From Sphingomonas naasensis (GTDB taxonomy: Bacteria > Pseudomonadota > Alphaproteobacteria > Sphingomonadales > Sphingomonadaceae): a stretch of 64,000 nucleotides of DNA. Of the stretch, positions 1 through 7,585 are shown piece by piece. The notes beneath the pieces were generated by a model. It searched no databases. It was not told the origin of the DNA and worked only from the letters and a program-made list of their open reading frames with translations. Positions within the stretch are counted from its first letter, which is position 1; the number at the start of each line of letters is the position of its first letter. A program made the translations under genes and the position numbers. The stretch is taken from the NCBI RefSeq assembly GCF_004792695.1, contig NZ_SRXU01000012.1, positions 1-64,000 of the forward strand, written 5' to 3'.

Positions 1-911
1 CGACGCCGCGACAGACCTCGCCGGGAGGTGCGACGGCATCGCCGGACCCGTCAGAGACAGCCCCGGCGAGCCGGCCTTCGCCGATCCCGACCGCAGCCGC
101 CACACCGGCACCCGCGCTCCCCGAACCGATTGCGACCGCGACGCCCGCCGCCGCGCCGCTGCCCGAGGCCGCTCCGGCGGCGGCGCCGGCTGGAATGCCC
201 GGCTGGCTATGGGCGCTGCTCGGCGCCGCGGCGACGGGGCTGGCCTTCGGCGCCGTCCTGCTCCTGCGCCGTCGTCGCGAGGACGCGGCGGACGCGGGGT
301 TCGAGGCGGCGCCCGTGGCGGCAGCGCCGCCGGTGCCCGCCGCGCCGGCGCGTCCGGTCGCGCCCCCGCCTGGCATAGCGCCACCCGCACCGGCGCCTGC
401 CGCGGCGCCGTCCGGCGAGCCCTTCGAGATCGCGCTGCGGCCGGCCAGCATCGAAGTGAGCGAGCGCGACGTGCTGCTCGATTTCGAGCTGCTGATCGGC
501 AACCTCCAGGCTTCTGCCGCCGAGAATATCCGGCTGACCATGGCGATGATGAGCGCCAATCCCGATCAGGACCGCCAGATCGCCGGCTATCATGCCAGCC
601 CGATGGTCGATCCGGCGGGCGCCCCGTTCGACCTTGCCGCGGGGGCCGGCGGACGGATGCCGGCGCGGCTCGCGCTGCCGCGCGAGCTGATCCATGTCGT
701 CGAGATCCAGCGCCGGCCGATGTTCGTGCCGCTGGTGATGATCGAACTCAAATGGCGCGCCGGGATCAGCATCCGCCGCTTCGGCGCCGACTTCATGGTC
801 GGCACGCCGGGGCAGGGGAGCAAGCTCGGCCCGATCTGGCTCGATCGCAACCAGCAGGCGAACCAGCTCAACGCCACCCGCTATCTTCCGCGCCAGGCCG
901 TGGCGGCCTGA
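1..911 (+). CDS. Membrane-anchored hypothetical protein, 5' end outside the window
   Basis: The reading frame is open from the first complete codon at position 3, so the start lies before the window. The visible part begins with about 60 residues of Pro/Ala/Thr-rich linker. One transmembrane helix follows (MPGWLWALLGAAATGLAFGA, near base 195), then a basic stop-transfer run RRRRED, a second Pro/Ala linker, and a C-terminal domain of about 165 residues starting around EPFEIALRP. That domain alternates hydrophobic strands and looks like a beta-sandwich. The layout suggests a single-pass protein with flexible linkers on both sides of the membrane. The ATG at 195 sits at the start of the helix without a good ribosome site, so I do not use it. 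The function is not recognised. Confidence 0.7.
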   Translation, partial: TPRQTSPGGATASPDPSETAPASRPSPIPTAAATPAPALPEPIATATPAAAPLPEAAPAAAPAGMPGWLWALLGAAATGLAFGAVLLLRRRREDAADAGFEAAPVAAAPPVPAAPARPVAPPPGIAPPAPAPAAAPSGEPFEIALRPASIEVSERDVLLDFELLIGNLQASAAENIRLTMAMMSANPDQDRQIAGYHASPMVDPAGAPFDLAAGAGGRMPARLALPRELIHVVEIQRRPMFVPLVMIELKWRAGISIRRFGADFMVGTPGQGSKLGPIWLDRNQQANQLNATRYLPRQAVAA

Positions 912-927
912 CCCGCGAACCGCGGGT
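911..927. terminator. Short hairpin between convergent genes
   Basis: A 7-bp perfect stem (ACCCGCG and CGCGGGT) with loop AAC lies exactly in the 15-bp gap between two convergent genes and touches the stop codon on either side. There is no U-tract. It could act as a weak bidirectional terminator. Confidence 0.35.
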
Positions 928-1199
928 TACGCCTGCGGATCCTCATGGTCGGCGGCGCTTCGCTGCGCGCGCGCGTGCCAGATGCAGGCGCCGACGGTGC
1001 CGAGCAGGAACGGGATCATCCAGAGATTGAGCGGCGGGAAGAATTGCAGCACCCCGATGACGAGGATGCCGCCGACCAGGTCGAAATTCTCGCCCGGCCC
1101 CTGCCAGAGCCGCGCGCCGATCGTCACCATGATCGGAAAGGCAATGAATGCCAGTGTCAGCGCGAACAGCCAGCGCGCGACAAAACCGATGACCGCCAT
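927..1199 (-). CDS. Small integral membrane protein, hypothetical
   Basis: The 90-residue protein is mostly hydrophobic. It has an N-terminal helix (residues 3-25), a second near residues 40-55 (LVGGILVIGVLQFF) and a third near 58-74, then a short charged tail HARAQRSAADHEDPQA. No catalytic motif is visible and I do not recognise the family. It converges with the upstream membrane-anchored gene. A perfect 22-bp palindrome lies 33 bp before its start. Confidence 0.55.
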   Translation of the reverse strand: MAVIGFVARWLFALTLAFIAFPIMVTIGARLWQGPGENFDLVGGILVIGVLQFFPPLNLWMIPFLLGTVGACIWHARAQRSAADHEDPQA

Positions 1200-1231
1200 C
1201 CGATGCTCCCGCAGTGCCCGTTGCAGGCGAT

Positions 1232-1253
1232 CCCCTGCCCGGCCGGGCAGGGG
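1232..1253. repeat. 22-bp perfect palindrome upstream of a small membrane gene
   Basis: The bases read CCCCTGCCCGG followed by its exact reverse complement. The palindrome lies upstream of the minus-strand gene starting at 1199 and could fold into a strong hairpin in its leader. I see nothing else recognisable between 1200 and 1319. Confidence 0.5.
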
Positions 1254-1319
1254 CCCGTCATGAGCAAAGCCTGAGCATTTTCGGGTCGGGCAAACGGCGC
1301 CGTGCGGCGCCCGCCCGGT

Positions 1320-1602
1320 CTAGGGTCCGTACTCAATACCCGCAATGGTCGTGACGGAGCCGATTTTGGCGCACGGGGAGGAACGAGGAGGGAGCGACGC
1401 GGTGTCATCGTGACTCCAAGGACTTGGCTCGTGACGTGGCTGTGCGCCAAAAGCGGCCCGCCGCTGCGCGGTCGCCCGGAGACGCACGCTGGACTGCGTC
1501 AGCCCGCTTGCCCGGGCCGCCAGCCCGCGCTGCGCGAGCTTCCTTGCCAGCGCACGTCTCCGGGCGATCCCGACCGTTGTGGGTATTGAGTACGGACCCT
1601 AG
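1320..1602. mobile_element. MITE-like non-autonomous element with terminal inverted repeats
   Basis: The ends are near-perfect inverted repeats of about 30 bp. The left end from 1324 begins GGGTCCGTACTCAATACCC. The right end (to 1598) is its reverse complement, then a shorter matching stretch with mismatches. CTAG flanks both ends (1320-1323 and 1599-1602), as expected for a 4-bp target duplication of IS5-like transposases. A second inverted repeat lies inside: TTTTGGCGCAC at 1364-1374 and its complement at 1442-1452. The element is about 280 bp and has no convincing coding frame, so it must be moved in trans if it is mobile. The right-hand flank supplies the TAG stop of the neighbouring DUF808 gene. 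The alternative is a large palindromic repeat that is not transposed. Confidence 0.6.
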
Positions 1603-2531
1603 TGCCGCAGCTTGTGGATCTGGTGGAGCGCGAAGGCGATCAGGCCGCCGACGATCAGCCCGAAGATGCCCGAGGCGGTGGCGGTGACCAGCCAGCCGAG
1701 AAAGCCGCCAAGCGGGCCGCTCGCATGCGCGACGGCCTCCTGCGCGTGGTGGATGGTGCCGGCCGGCTCGTGGACGCCCAGCACCTCGAGGCCATGGACG
1801 AGGATGCCGCCGCCGACCCAGATCATCGCGGCGGTGCCGACTACCGAGAGGACCTGCATGAGCACCGGCATGCCGCGCACCAGCCAGCGGCCGATCAGCT
1901 GCGCCGATGCCGCGCGGCGCCGGGCGAGGTGGAGCCCGATATCGTCCATCTTCACGATCAGCCCGACCACGCCATAGACCGCGATGGTGATGCCGACCCC
2001 GACGATCACCAGCACCACGCCTTGCGTGAGCAACGGGCTGTCGGCGACGTCGGCGAGCGCGATCGCCATGATCTCGGCCGAGAGGATCAGATCGGTGCGG
2101 ATCGCCCCGCTGACCTTGGATGCCTCGAGATGCGCCGCTTCCATCGGAGTCTCCTCGACCTCCTCATGGCCGGCGGCGCCGAACGCCTCGAGCACCTTCT
2201 CGGCGCCCTCGAAGCAGAGGAACGCGCCGCCGAGCATCAGCAGCGGCGTGATCGCCCAGGGTGCGAAGGCGCTGAGGATCAGCGCGGCAGGGAGCAGGAT
2301 GAGCAGCTTGTTGCGCAGCGAGCCCAGCGCGATCTTGGCGATGATCGGCAGCTCGCGTTCGGGGGCGAGGCCGACGACGTAGCGTGGGGTCACCGCGGTA
2401 TCGTCGACGACCACGCCGACCGCCTTGGTCCCCGCCTTGCCCGCGGCGGCGCCGACATCGTCGAGCGACGCGGCGGCGAGCTTGGTGATCCCGGCGACGT
2501 CGTCGAGCAGCGCTACTAGTCCGGAGGGCAT
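1599..2531 (-). CDS. DUF808 family inner-membrane protein (YedI-like)
   Basis: The 310-residue protein begins MPSGLVALLDDVAGITK, the characteristic start of DUF808/YedI proteins. The conserved stretches KAVGVVVDDTAVTPRYV and GGAFLCFEGAEKVLE follow, and there are several hydrophobic helices (around residues 75-105, 165-190, 205-235 and 275-300). Length and motif order match the family, whose function is unknown. The stop codon lies in the CTAG flank of the adjacent inverted-repeat element, so the last codons may be remodelled, although the protein is full length. The upstream region (2532-2695) is shared with a divergently transcribed small gene. Confidence 0.85.
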   Translation of the reverse strand: MPSGLVALLDDVAGITKLAAASLDDVGAAAGKAGTKAVGVVVDDTAVTPRYVVGLAPERELPIIAKIALGSLRNKLLILLPAALILSAFAPWAITPLLMLGGAFLCFEGAEKVLEAFGAAGHEEVEETPMEAAHLEASKVSGAIRTDLILSAEIMAIALADVADSPLLTQGVVLVIVGVGITIAVYGVVGLIVKMDDIGLHLARRRAASAQLIGRWLVRGMPVLMQVLSVVGTAAMIWVGGGILVHGLEVLGVHEPAGTIHHAQEAVAHASGPLGGFLGWLVTATASGIFGLIVGGLIAFALHQIHKLRH

Positions 2532-2695
2532 GAGGGAGGATCATCCTGTTGGGAAGGCACGAATCGGAACGCGCTTCATCCCCGGATGCTCCGCGTGCGG
2601 CAAGAGCCTATGGCAAAGTCGTTTCGGCACCGCGGCGCGGCTGGCGCGTTTGGCCGGTTGAGAGGACCCAGTCCGGCGTCCTGACGGAGATACCC

Positions 2696-2893
2696 ATGGC
2701 CGACCCCACCGAGGCGCAACCTTCCAACGGCAAGACCGCGCTCACCGATGATTTTCGCACGCATTTCTCCGGCGACGCGCCGCTTGCCGACAAGGCGAAG
2801 AGCTTCGCCAAGGCGCGGCCCTGGACCAGCGCGGCGTTTGTCGGGATCGCCGCGATGGCGGTGCTCAACATGTTCCGCGGACGCCGCAACTGA
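2696..2893 (+). CDS. Small tail-anchored protein, ElaB/DUF883-like C-terminus
   Basis: The 65-residue protein starts at an internal ATG (MADPTEAQPSNGKTA) preceded by GGAGA at 2686-2690. A longer frame reaches 2549 but its extension is Arg-rich, as expected of non-coding sequence. The N-terminal 40 residues are polar. The C-terminus is one hydrophobic helix (AFVGIAAMAVLNMF) ending in RGRRN, an arrangement like the membrane tail of ElaB/DUF883 ribosome-associated proteins. The ElaB link is inferred from layout only. Confidence 0.6.
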   Translation: MADPTEAQPSNGKTALTDDFRTHFSGDAPLADKAKSFAKARPWTSAAFVGIAAMAVLNMFRGRRN

Positions 2894-2917
2894 CCCGGAC
2901 AGCATAGCGACAAAGAA

Positions 2918-2946
2918 AAAGGGCGGCCCCGAGGGACCGCCCTTTC
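2918..2946 (-). terminator. Rho-independent terminator after rplL
   Basis: Read on the minus strand, the stem AAAGGGCGG pairs with CCGCCCTTT across a GC-rich loop and is followed by TTTTTCTTT. The hairpin lies about 75 bp past the rplL stop. It is nearly symmetric and could also end the small plus-strand gene that stops at 2893. Confidence 0.75.
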
Positions 2947-2968
2947 GTTCTCTGCCGTGAAGCAGAAG

Positions 2969-2995
2969 CTGGATCCCGGCCTGCGCCGGGATGAG
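2969..2995. repeat. Short palindromic repeat (TCCCGGC-type)
   Basis: The core TCCCGGC-CTGC-GCCGGGA (2974-2991) with flanking CTGGA and TGAG is of a type found scattered between genes in sphingomonads and other alphaproteobacteria. This copy lies between rplL and its terminator, so it would be transcribed and form a hairpin. Confidence 0.6.
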
Positions 2996-3019
2996 TCCCT
3001 CGCGCTTACGCGCGCAGGC

Positions 3020-3397
3020 TCACTTGACCTCGACGGTCGCGCCGGCTTCCTCAAGCTGCTTCTTGATCTTCTCGGCCTCGTCCTTGTTGACGCCTTCCTT
3101 GACGGCCTTGGGAGCCGATTCAACGAGGGTCTTGGCTTCGGTCAGACCGAGGCCGGTGATCGCGCGGACTTCCTTGATGACGTTGATCTTCTTGCCACCG
3201 TCGCCGGTGAGGATCACGTCGAACTCGGTCTGCTCTTCAGCAGCCGGGGCAGCGGCGCCACCGCCAGCGGCCGGAGCGGCAGCAACCGCAGCGGCGGCCG
3301 AGACGCCCCACTTCTCTTCGAGAAGCTTCGAGAGCTCGGCGGCTTCGAGAACGGTCAGCTCGGAGAGCTGGTCGACGAGTGCGTTAAGGTCAGCCAT
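3020..3397 (-). CDS. rplL: 50S ribosomal protein L7/L12
   Basis: The 125-residue protein has the normal L7/L12 layout. An N-terminal dimerisation helix pair (MADLNALVDQLSELTVLEAAELSKLLEEK in outline) is followed by an Ala/Gly-rich hinge (about residues 35-55). The C-terminal factor-binding domain contains KINVIKEVRAITGLGLTEAK and ends ATVEVK. It forms the ribosomal stalk with L10 and recruits translation factors. The start is the ATG at 3397, preceded by TTGGAG. A TTG four codons upstream would overlap that ribosome site. It lies 56 bp after rplJ in the same direction. The usual downstream partner rpoB is not present in this window. Confidence 0.98.
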   Translation of the reverse strand: MADLNALVDQLSELTVLEAAELSKLLEEKWGVSAAAAVAAAPAAGGGAAAPAAEEQTEFDVILTGDGGKKINVIKEVRAITGLGLTEAKTLVESAPKAVKEGVNKDEAEKIKKQLEEAGATVEVK

Positions 3398-3453
3398 GAT
3401 AAACTCCAATCAAAATCAGATGGTTATAAGGGTAATGGTCTCGAACGGGCCGC

Positions 3454-3969
3454 TTACGCGGCCTGCTTCTCCGCATGTGCCGAAAGGACGCGCGCGATCT
3501 GCGCAGCCGGTGCCTGCGTGATGGTTGCGAGCTTGGTCGCAGGGGCAACGATGAGCCCCACGATCTTCGCACGCAGTTCATCCAGCGACGGCATCGTCGC
3601 GAGCGATTTCACGCCCTCCGCATTGAGCAGCTGCGCGCCCATTGCGCCGCCGACGATCTCGAGCTTGTCGTTCGTCTTGGCGAATTCCACCGCGATCTTG
3701 GCCGCAGCCACGGGATCGGCGGAGGTGGCGAGCGCCGTCGGACCCGTGAGCAGGTCCGCGATCACCGCATAATCGGTGCCCTCGGCGGCAATGATGGCAA
3801 GCTTGTTCTTCGAGACCTTATAGCTCGCACCGGCTGCGCGCATCTTGTTGCGGAGGTCCGTCGATTGCTTGACGGTCATCCCGAGATTGCGGGTGACAAC
3901 CACCACGCCGACCTCGTTGAAGGTGCGATTCAGCTCGGCAACGGCATCAGCCTTTTGGGAACGATCCAT
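3454..3969 (-). CDS. rplJ: 50S ribosomal protein L10
   Basis: The 171-residue protein begins MDRSQKADAVAELN and contains the L10 features TRNLGMTVKQSTDLRNKMR and KLAIIAAEGTDYAV. The C-terminal helical region ends IARVLSAHAEKQAA, which binds L7/L12 dimers. It anchors the stalk to 23S rRNA. The start is supported by GAGGAG in the sequence GAGGAGACCGGC just before the ATG. It is the first gene of the rplJL unit and is preceded by a long leader containing a hairpin, as expected where L10 autoregulates. It is separated from rplA by about 8.6 kb of unrelated genes. Confidence 0.98.
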   Translation of the reverse strand: MDRSQKADAVAELNRTFNEVGVVVVTRNLGMTVKQSTDLRNKMRAAGASYKVSKNKLAIIAAEGTDYAVIADLLTGPTALATSADPVAAAKIAVEFAKTNDKLEIVGGAMGAQLLNAEGVKSLATMPSLDELRAKIVGLIVAPATKLATITQAPAAQIARVLSAHAEKQAA

Positions 3970-3986
3970 GCCGGTCTCCTCGTTAA

Positions 3987-4004
3987 GGAGCCCCGAAAGG
4001 CTCC
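3987..4004 (-). promoter_or_regulatory. Leader hairpin just upstream of rplJ
   Basis: A 6-bp stem (GGAGCC/GGCTCC) with a 6-nt loop sits directly before the rplJ ribosome site. In many bacteria the L10-L7/L12 complex binds the rplJ leader to repress translation, so this is a reasonable candidate structure, although I cannot match it to the L10-leader family by eye. The rest of the 410-bp gap to 4379 holds unassigned leader/promoter sequence (4005-4245) and an inverted-repeat element. No convincing -35/-10 pair was found. Confidence 0.35.
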
Positions 4005-4245
4005 GGTTACAAATTGTCCGAGGGGCACGATCGTCGCGGCCAGAGGCTACCCTGGCGAGACCCGAACGCTCCGCGCGAAGCGGACCGTGTCGGTGAAAAA
4101 TCTGTCCCCGTCTTGGCGAGAAATCAAGACCGGCAAATCCCGGTCACTCGCTGTCTCGGACGGAACGCAGGCACGGCGAGCCGCATCTGCGAAGGCGCGC
4201 ACATAGCGGAAACGGCGGGGGAGTCAACCGGTTGGTGTCCGTATG

Positions 4246-4371
4246 ATCCTCCCCCGCCAGGGGGAGGTGACGCCGAAGGCGACGGAAGGGGAGGTGAGCG
4301 ACCCACTGGCCGTCGTGCTTCCTCCCCCTCCGTCAGGCTGCGCCTGCCACCTCCCCCTGGCGGGGGAGGAT
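4246..4371. repeat. 126-bp inverted-repeat element
   Basis: The first 24 bases (ATCCTCCCCCGCCAGG, then GGGAGGTG) are repeated exactly as reverse complement at 4348-4371. The inner part carries a second, imperfect palindrome (GCCGAAGGCGA and CAGGCTGCGCCTG). Elements of this kind are common between genes in sphingomonads. This one is next to the 3' end of the pectate lyase gene (stop at 4380) and could act as its transcription end or as an mRNA-stabilising structure. Confidence 0.75.
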
Positions 4372-4379
4372 TATTTGGA

Positions 4380-5606
4380 TCAGGCTTCCACTTTCGGATA
4401 CCCACCCACTTCACGCTCGTCGTCGATCACCCGGCCCTTGCCGGCGCGGACCTCTGCCACGATCCGCTTGTCGACCGCATCGCGGTCCCAGGGCCGGGCG
4501 CCGGCTTCGGCGAGGACCCATTTCTCGACCTGACGCGCCGGCTTCGCCACGAAGCCCGCGGGCCAGAAGGGCGCGCGCGTGAGCGGGACGATCTTCGGCT
4601 TGCGGTTCGAGATCACCCCCAGCCGCACCATCGGCCGGCCGTCGGCGAGCGTATAGACATTGTCGCGGTCAAACAGTTCGAGATCGCCTTGACCCTCGAG
4701 GATCAGGAACGGCAGGTCCTCGCGGGTGGAGGCGCCGCCGCGCACGACATTGCCGACGATCGCCAGCCTGCCGACGGTCCAGGGGTGCCCGACCCATTCC
4801 TCCTCGTTGAGCGCGTAATGCATGCAGCGATTGCCGGGGTCGTAGATCAGATTGTTCGCGGTCAGCGCGTGCGCGCCGCCCTTGAACAGCTGGTTGCGCT
4901 CGTAATTATGCGCGTAGAGATTGCCGGCGATCAGCACCTCGGTGACGTTGTCGTGGATCAGCGATCCCTTCGAATGCTCGCCCTTGGCGTGGCTCGAATG
5001 CGACAGGCCTTCCGCGACGATGTTGTGGGTGAAGCTGATCCGGCGCGAGGTGTGCTGCCGCCACGCCTCGACAGTGTCGCCGCCGGCGAAGCGCGGGCCC
5101 GAGGCGGAGAGATTCTCGTCGGTCGCCCAGGCGAAGGAGCAGTGATCGACGATCACGTCATGCGCGGCGCTGGTCGAGAGGCCATCGACTTCCCAGCCGC
5201 TCTTCGGCGGGGCGCCGTCGGCACCGGCGCGTACGCGGATGTGACGGATGACGACGTCGTGCGCCGACACCGAGATGCCGCCGCGGATCAGCGTGATGCC
5301 GGGGGAGGGCGCGCTGGCGCCGTCGACGGTGACGAACGGCTCGCGGATCGACAGGCTCTTGCGTCCGAGATCGATCACGCCGGCGACGGCGAAGACGATC
5401 CGGCGCGGGCCGCTTGCCGCCAACGCCTCGCGCAGCGTGCCCGGGCCTTCGGAGGCGAGGCTGGTGACGCGCAGCACGCGGCCGGCATTGCCGCCCCGCG
5501 TCTTCGTCCAGCCGACCGTCGGTGCGAGCGCGGTCTCGCGCGCCAGCAGCGGCGCATGCCCGGCGACCAGCGCCGCACCCAGAAAACCCCGCCGATCCAG
5601 CCGCAA
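4380..5606 (-). CDS. Tat-exported pectate lyase family protein
   Basis: The 408-residue protein starts MRLDRRGFLGAALVAG, a twin-arginine signal (DRRGFLG) followed by a hydrophobic stretch, so it is probably exported folded. The mature part has the opening common to pectate-lyase superfamily proteins (GGNAGRVLRVTSL then GPGTLREAL) and beta-helix coils with VDGASAPSPGITL. The calcium-site region VDHCSFAWATDEN is followed by YERNQLFKGGAHAL. This supports a polysaccharide lyase of the PL1/PelC-like group acting in the periplasm or outside the cell. Substrate and activity are inferred. It stands alone, downstream of the L,D-transpeptidase gene in opposite orientation. Confidence 0.8.
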   Translation of the reverse strand: MRLDRRGFLGAALVAGHAPLLARETALAPTVGWTKTRGGNAGRVLRVTSLASEGPGTLREALAASGPRRIVFAVAGVIDLGRKSLSIREPFVTVDGASAPSPGITLIRGGISVSAHDVVIRHIRVRAGADGAPPKSGWEVDGLSTSAAHDVIVDHCSFAWATDENLSASGPRFAGGDTVEAWRQHTSRRISFTHNIVAEGLSHSSHAKGEHSKGSLIHDNVTEVLIAGNLYAHNYERNQLFKGGAHALTANNLIYDPGNRCMHYALNEEEWVGHPWTVGRLAIVGNVVRGGASTREDLPFLILEGQGDLELFDRDNVYTLADGRPMVRLGVISNRKPKIVPLTRAPFWPAGFVAKPARQVEKWVLAEAGARPWDRDAVDKRIVAEVRAGKGRVIDDEREVGGYPKVEA

Positions 5607-5727
5607 ATCCGCTCTCCTGCACTGCCGTCCCCGCGGTCATGCTTAACGAAAGGTCAAGCTGTGCCCCTGCGGAACAGTCCAAAAACCATGCTAGCCAGAG
5701 GTCGTTTCACCAGCAATATCGTCGCGC

Positions 5728-6279
5728 ATGACGACTCGATCCTCGCTTTTCCGAGGCGCTCTCATGCTCCTCATCGCATTGCTGGCGATGCCCTCGTGCG
5801 CGTTCGCCGCCACCACAACCACCAGGGGCCCGATCGTGCTCGCGATCCTGAGCCCGGACAGCCCGCTCGCCGAAGGCGAATATCTGTGGGAGCCCGAACG
5901 CGCGCCGACGGGCAGGATCGAGATCGTCGCCGATGTCGCGCGCGACACGCTCTATGTCTATCGCGGCGGAATCGAGATCGGGCGGACGATCCTGATCTAC
6001 GGGATCGACGAGAAGCCGACCCCGCTCGGGACCTTCCCGATCCTGCAGAAGAAGAAGGATCACATCTCGAACCTCTACCACGCCCCGATGCCCTATATGC
6101 AGCGGCTGACCTGGGGCGGGGTGGCGCTGCACGGCAGCGGCGAGACGGTCGACAATCGCTATGCCACCCATGGCTGCATCGGAATGCCCGACGAGTTCGC
6201 GGCGCTGCTGTTCCGGGTCACGAAGCTGGGTGATCGGGTGACGGTGACGCGCAACTGGCTGCCGCAATTCTACGGCTGA
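5728..6279 (+). CDS. L,D-transpeptidase (YkuD domain)
   Basis: The 183-residue protein has a signal peptide ending near SCAFA (residues 1-27). Its YkuD domain starts near GRIEIVADVARDTLYVYRGG. The catalytic signature is ALHGSG followed by YATHGCIGMP, giving the His, (S/T)HGC cysteine and the surrounding glycine expected of L,D-transpeptidases. Such enzymes make 3-3 cross-links in peptidoglycan or attach proteins to it in the periplasm. The usual Arg after HGC-I/V is replaced by Gly here. It is transcribed divergently from the pectate lyase gene, with a 121-bp gap between their starts. Confidence 0.88.
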   Translation: MTTRSSLFRGALMLLIALLAMPSCAFAATTTTRGPIVLAILSPDSPLAEGEYLWEPERAPTGRIEIVADVARDTLYVYRGGIEIGRTILIYGIDEKPTPLGTFPILQKKKDHISNLYHAPMPYMQRLTWGGVALHGSGETVDNRYATHGCIGMPDEFAALLFRVTKLGDRVTVTRNWLPQFYG

Positions 6280-6402
6280 ACCGGAGAAACGCGTCGCATC
6301 GGGAATTCCCCCGACGGACAGGCTGCGCACCCGCTAGTACCACAAGGCCCTGACAATGCAGCGGAGTCTCGCGGCTCCATTGCGGGAAAAGGGACCTGCC
6401 GC

Positions 6403-7425
6403 ATGCCCATGATGAGAGCTGCCGTCGCGCGCGCATTCGGCACGCCGCTGACGATCGAGCGCGTGTCGATCCCAGAGCCGGGGCCGGGCGAGGTCCTCGT
6501 CAAGATCGTCGCGACGGGGGTCTGCCACACCGATCTCCATGCGGTGGACGGCGACTGGCCGGTCAAGCCGATCCTGCCGCTGATCCCCGGGCATGAGGGC
6601 GTCGGTCATGTCGCGGCGCTGGGGCCGGGGGTCGAGGGTCTCAAGGAAGGTGACGCCGTCGGCATTCCGTGGCTGCACGATGCGTGCGGGCATTGCGAAT
6701 ATTGCGAGACCGGATGGGAGACGCTGTGCGAGCGGCAGCGCAACAGCGGCTATAGCGTCCACGGCACCTATGCCGAATATGCGATCGCGAGCGCACCCTT
6801 TGTCGGCCGGTTGCCGGCGAACGCCGATCTCGACGCGCTCGCGCCGATCCTCTGCGCCGGTGTGACCAGCTACAAGGGGCTGGTCGAGACCGGGGCGCGG
6901 CCCGGCGAGTGGGTGGTGATCTCGGGGGTCGGCGGGCTCGGCCATGTCGCGATCCAATATGCCAGGGCGATGGGGCTCCATGTCGCCGCGCTCGACGTGT
7001 CGCCCGACAAGCTCGCGCTCGCCGAGGCGCTGGGGGCGGAAGTGACGGCGAACGTCGCCACCGAGGATGCAGTGGCCAAGGTTCGGGCGGCGACCGGCGG
7101 CGGCGCGCACGGCGTGCTGGTGACCGCGGTCTCGCCCGCGGCGTTCGCGCAGGCGATCGCCTGTGCGCGGCGGCGCGGCACCGTCGCGCTGGTCGGGCTG
7201 CCGCCGGGCGATTTCCCGACGCCGATCTTCGATCTCGTGCTCAAGCGGATCACGGTGCGCGGCTCGATCGTCGGCACCCGCAAGGATCTCGCCGACGCGC
7301 TGGCCTTCGCCGCCGAGGGCAAGGTCAAGGCGACCGTGACGGTCGAGCCGCTCGCGGCGGTCAATCACGTGCTCGACCGGTTGCGCGACGGCAAGGTCGA
7401 GGGGCGTATCGTGCTGCGTCCCTGA
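6403..7425 (+). CDS. adhP: Zinc-dependent alcohol dehydrogenase (AdhP-like)
   Basis: The 340-residue medium-chain dehydrogenase carries the catalytic zinc ligands C41 (GVCHTD) and H64-E65 (GHEGVG) and the structural zinc cysteines C95, C98, C101 and C109. Its Rossmann motif is GVGGLGHVAIQYA. The sequence matches the NAD-dependent ethanol-active AdhP group, which interconverts primary alcohols and aldehydes in the cytoplasm. The start is supported by AAGGGA before the ATG at 6403. A second ATG at 6412 is also possible. It has no operon partner. Confidence 0.9.
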   Translation: MPMMRAAVARAFGTPLTIERVSIPEPGPGEVLVKIVATGVCHTDLHAVDGDWPVKPILPLIPGHEGVGHVAALGPGVEGLKEGDAVGIPWLHDACGHCEYCETGWETLCERQRNSGYSVHGTYAEYAIASAPFVGRLPANADLDALAPILCAGVTSYKGLVETGARPGEWVVISGVGGLGHVAIQYARAMGLHVAALDVSPDKLALAEALGAEVTANVATEDAVAKVRAATGGGAHGVLVTAVSPAAFAQAIACARRRGTVALVGLPPGDFPTPIFDLVLKRITVRGSIVGTRKDLADALAFAAEGKVKATVTVEPLAAVNHVLDRLRDGKVEGRIVLRP

Positions 7426-7585
7426 CCCGCCGTTGGTGGTGGAGGGCTTCCGGCCCTGCGGAGCGCAAAGGCGGACGCCCGGCGGTCTTCGTCGGCGCGA
7501 GAGCGCGCCCCGTCGCATCGCGGTTCGTGTCGATCGCACGCTGCCCCACCGCTGCGCGGGTCACAGCGATCCGAAAGACCTCGCG

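Noticed and set aside
4081..4140. TTGATT...CAGATT as the rplJ promoter
   Set aside because: The match to consensus is poor and other placements are as good, so no promoter is called.
4014..6233. 739-codon plus-strand frame over the pectate lyase
   Set aside because: It is antisense to the lyase and then out of frame with the L,D-transpeptidase, so it is a GC artefact.
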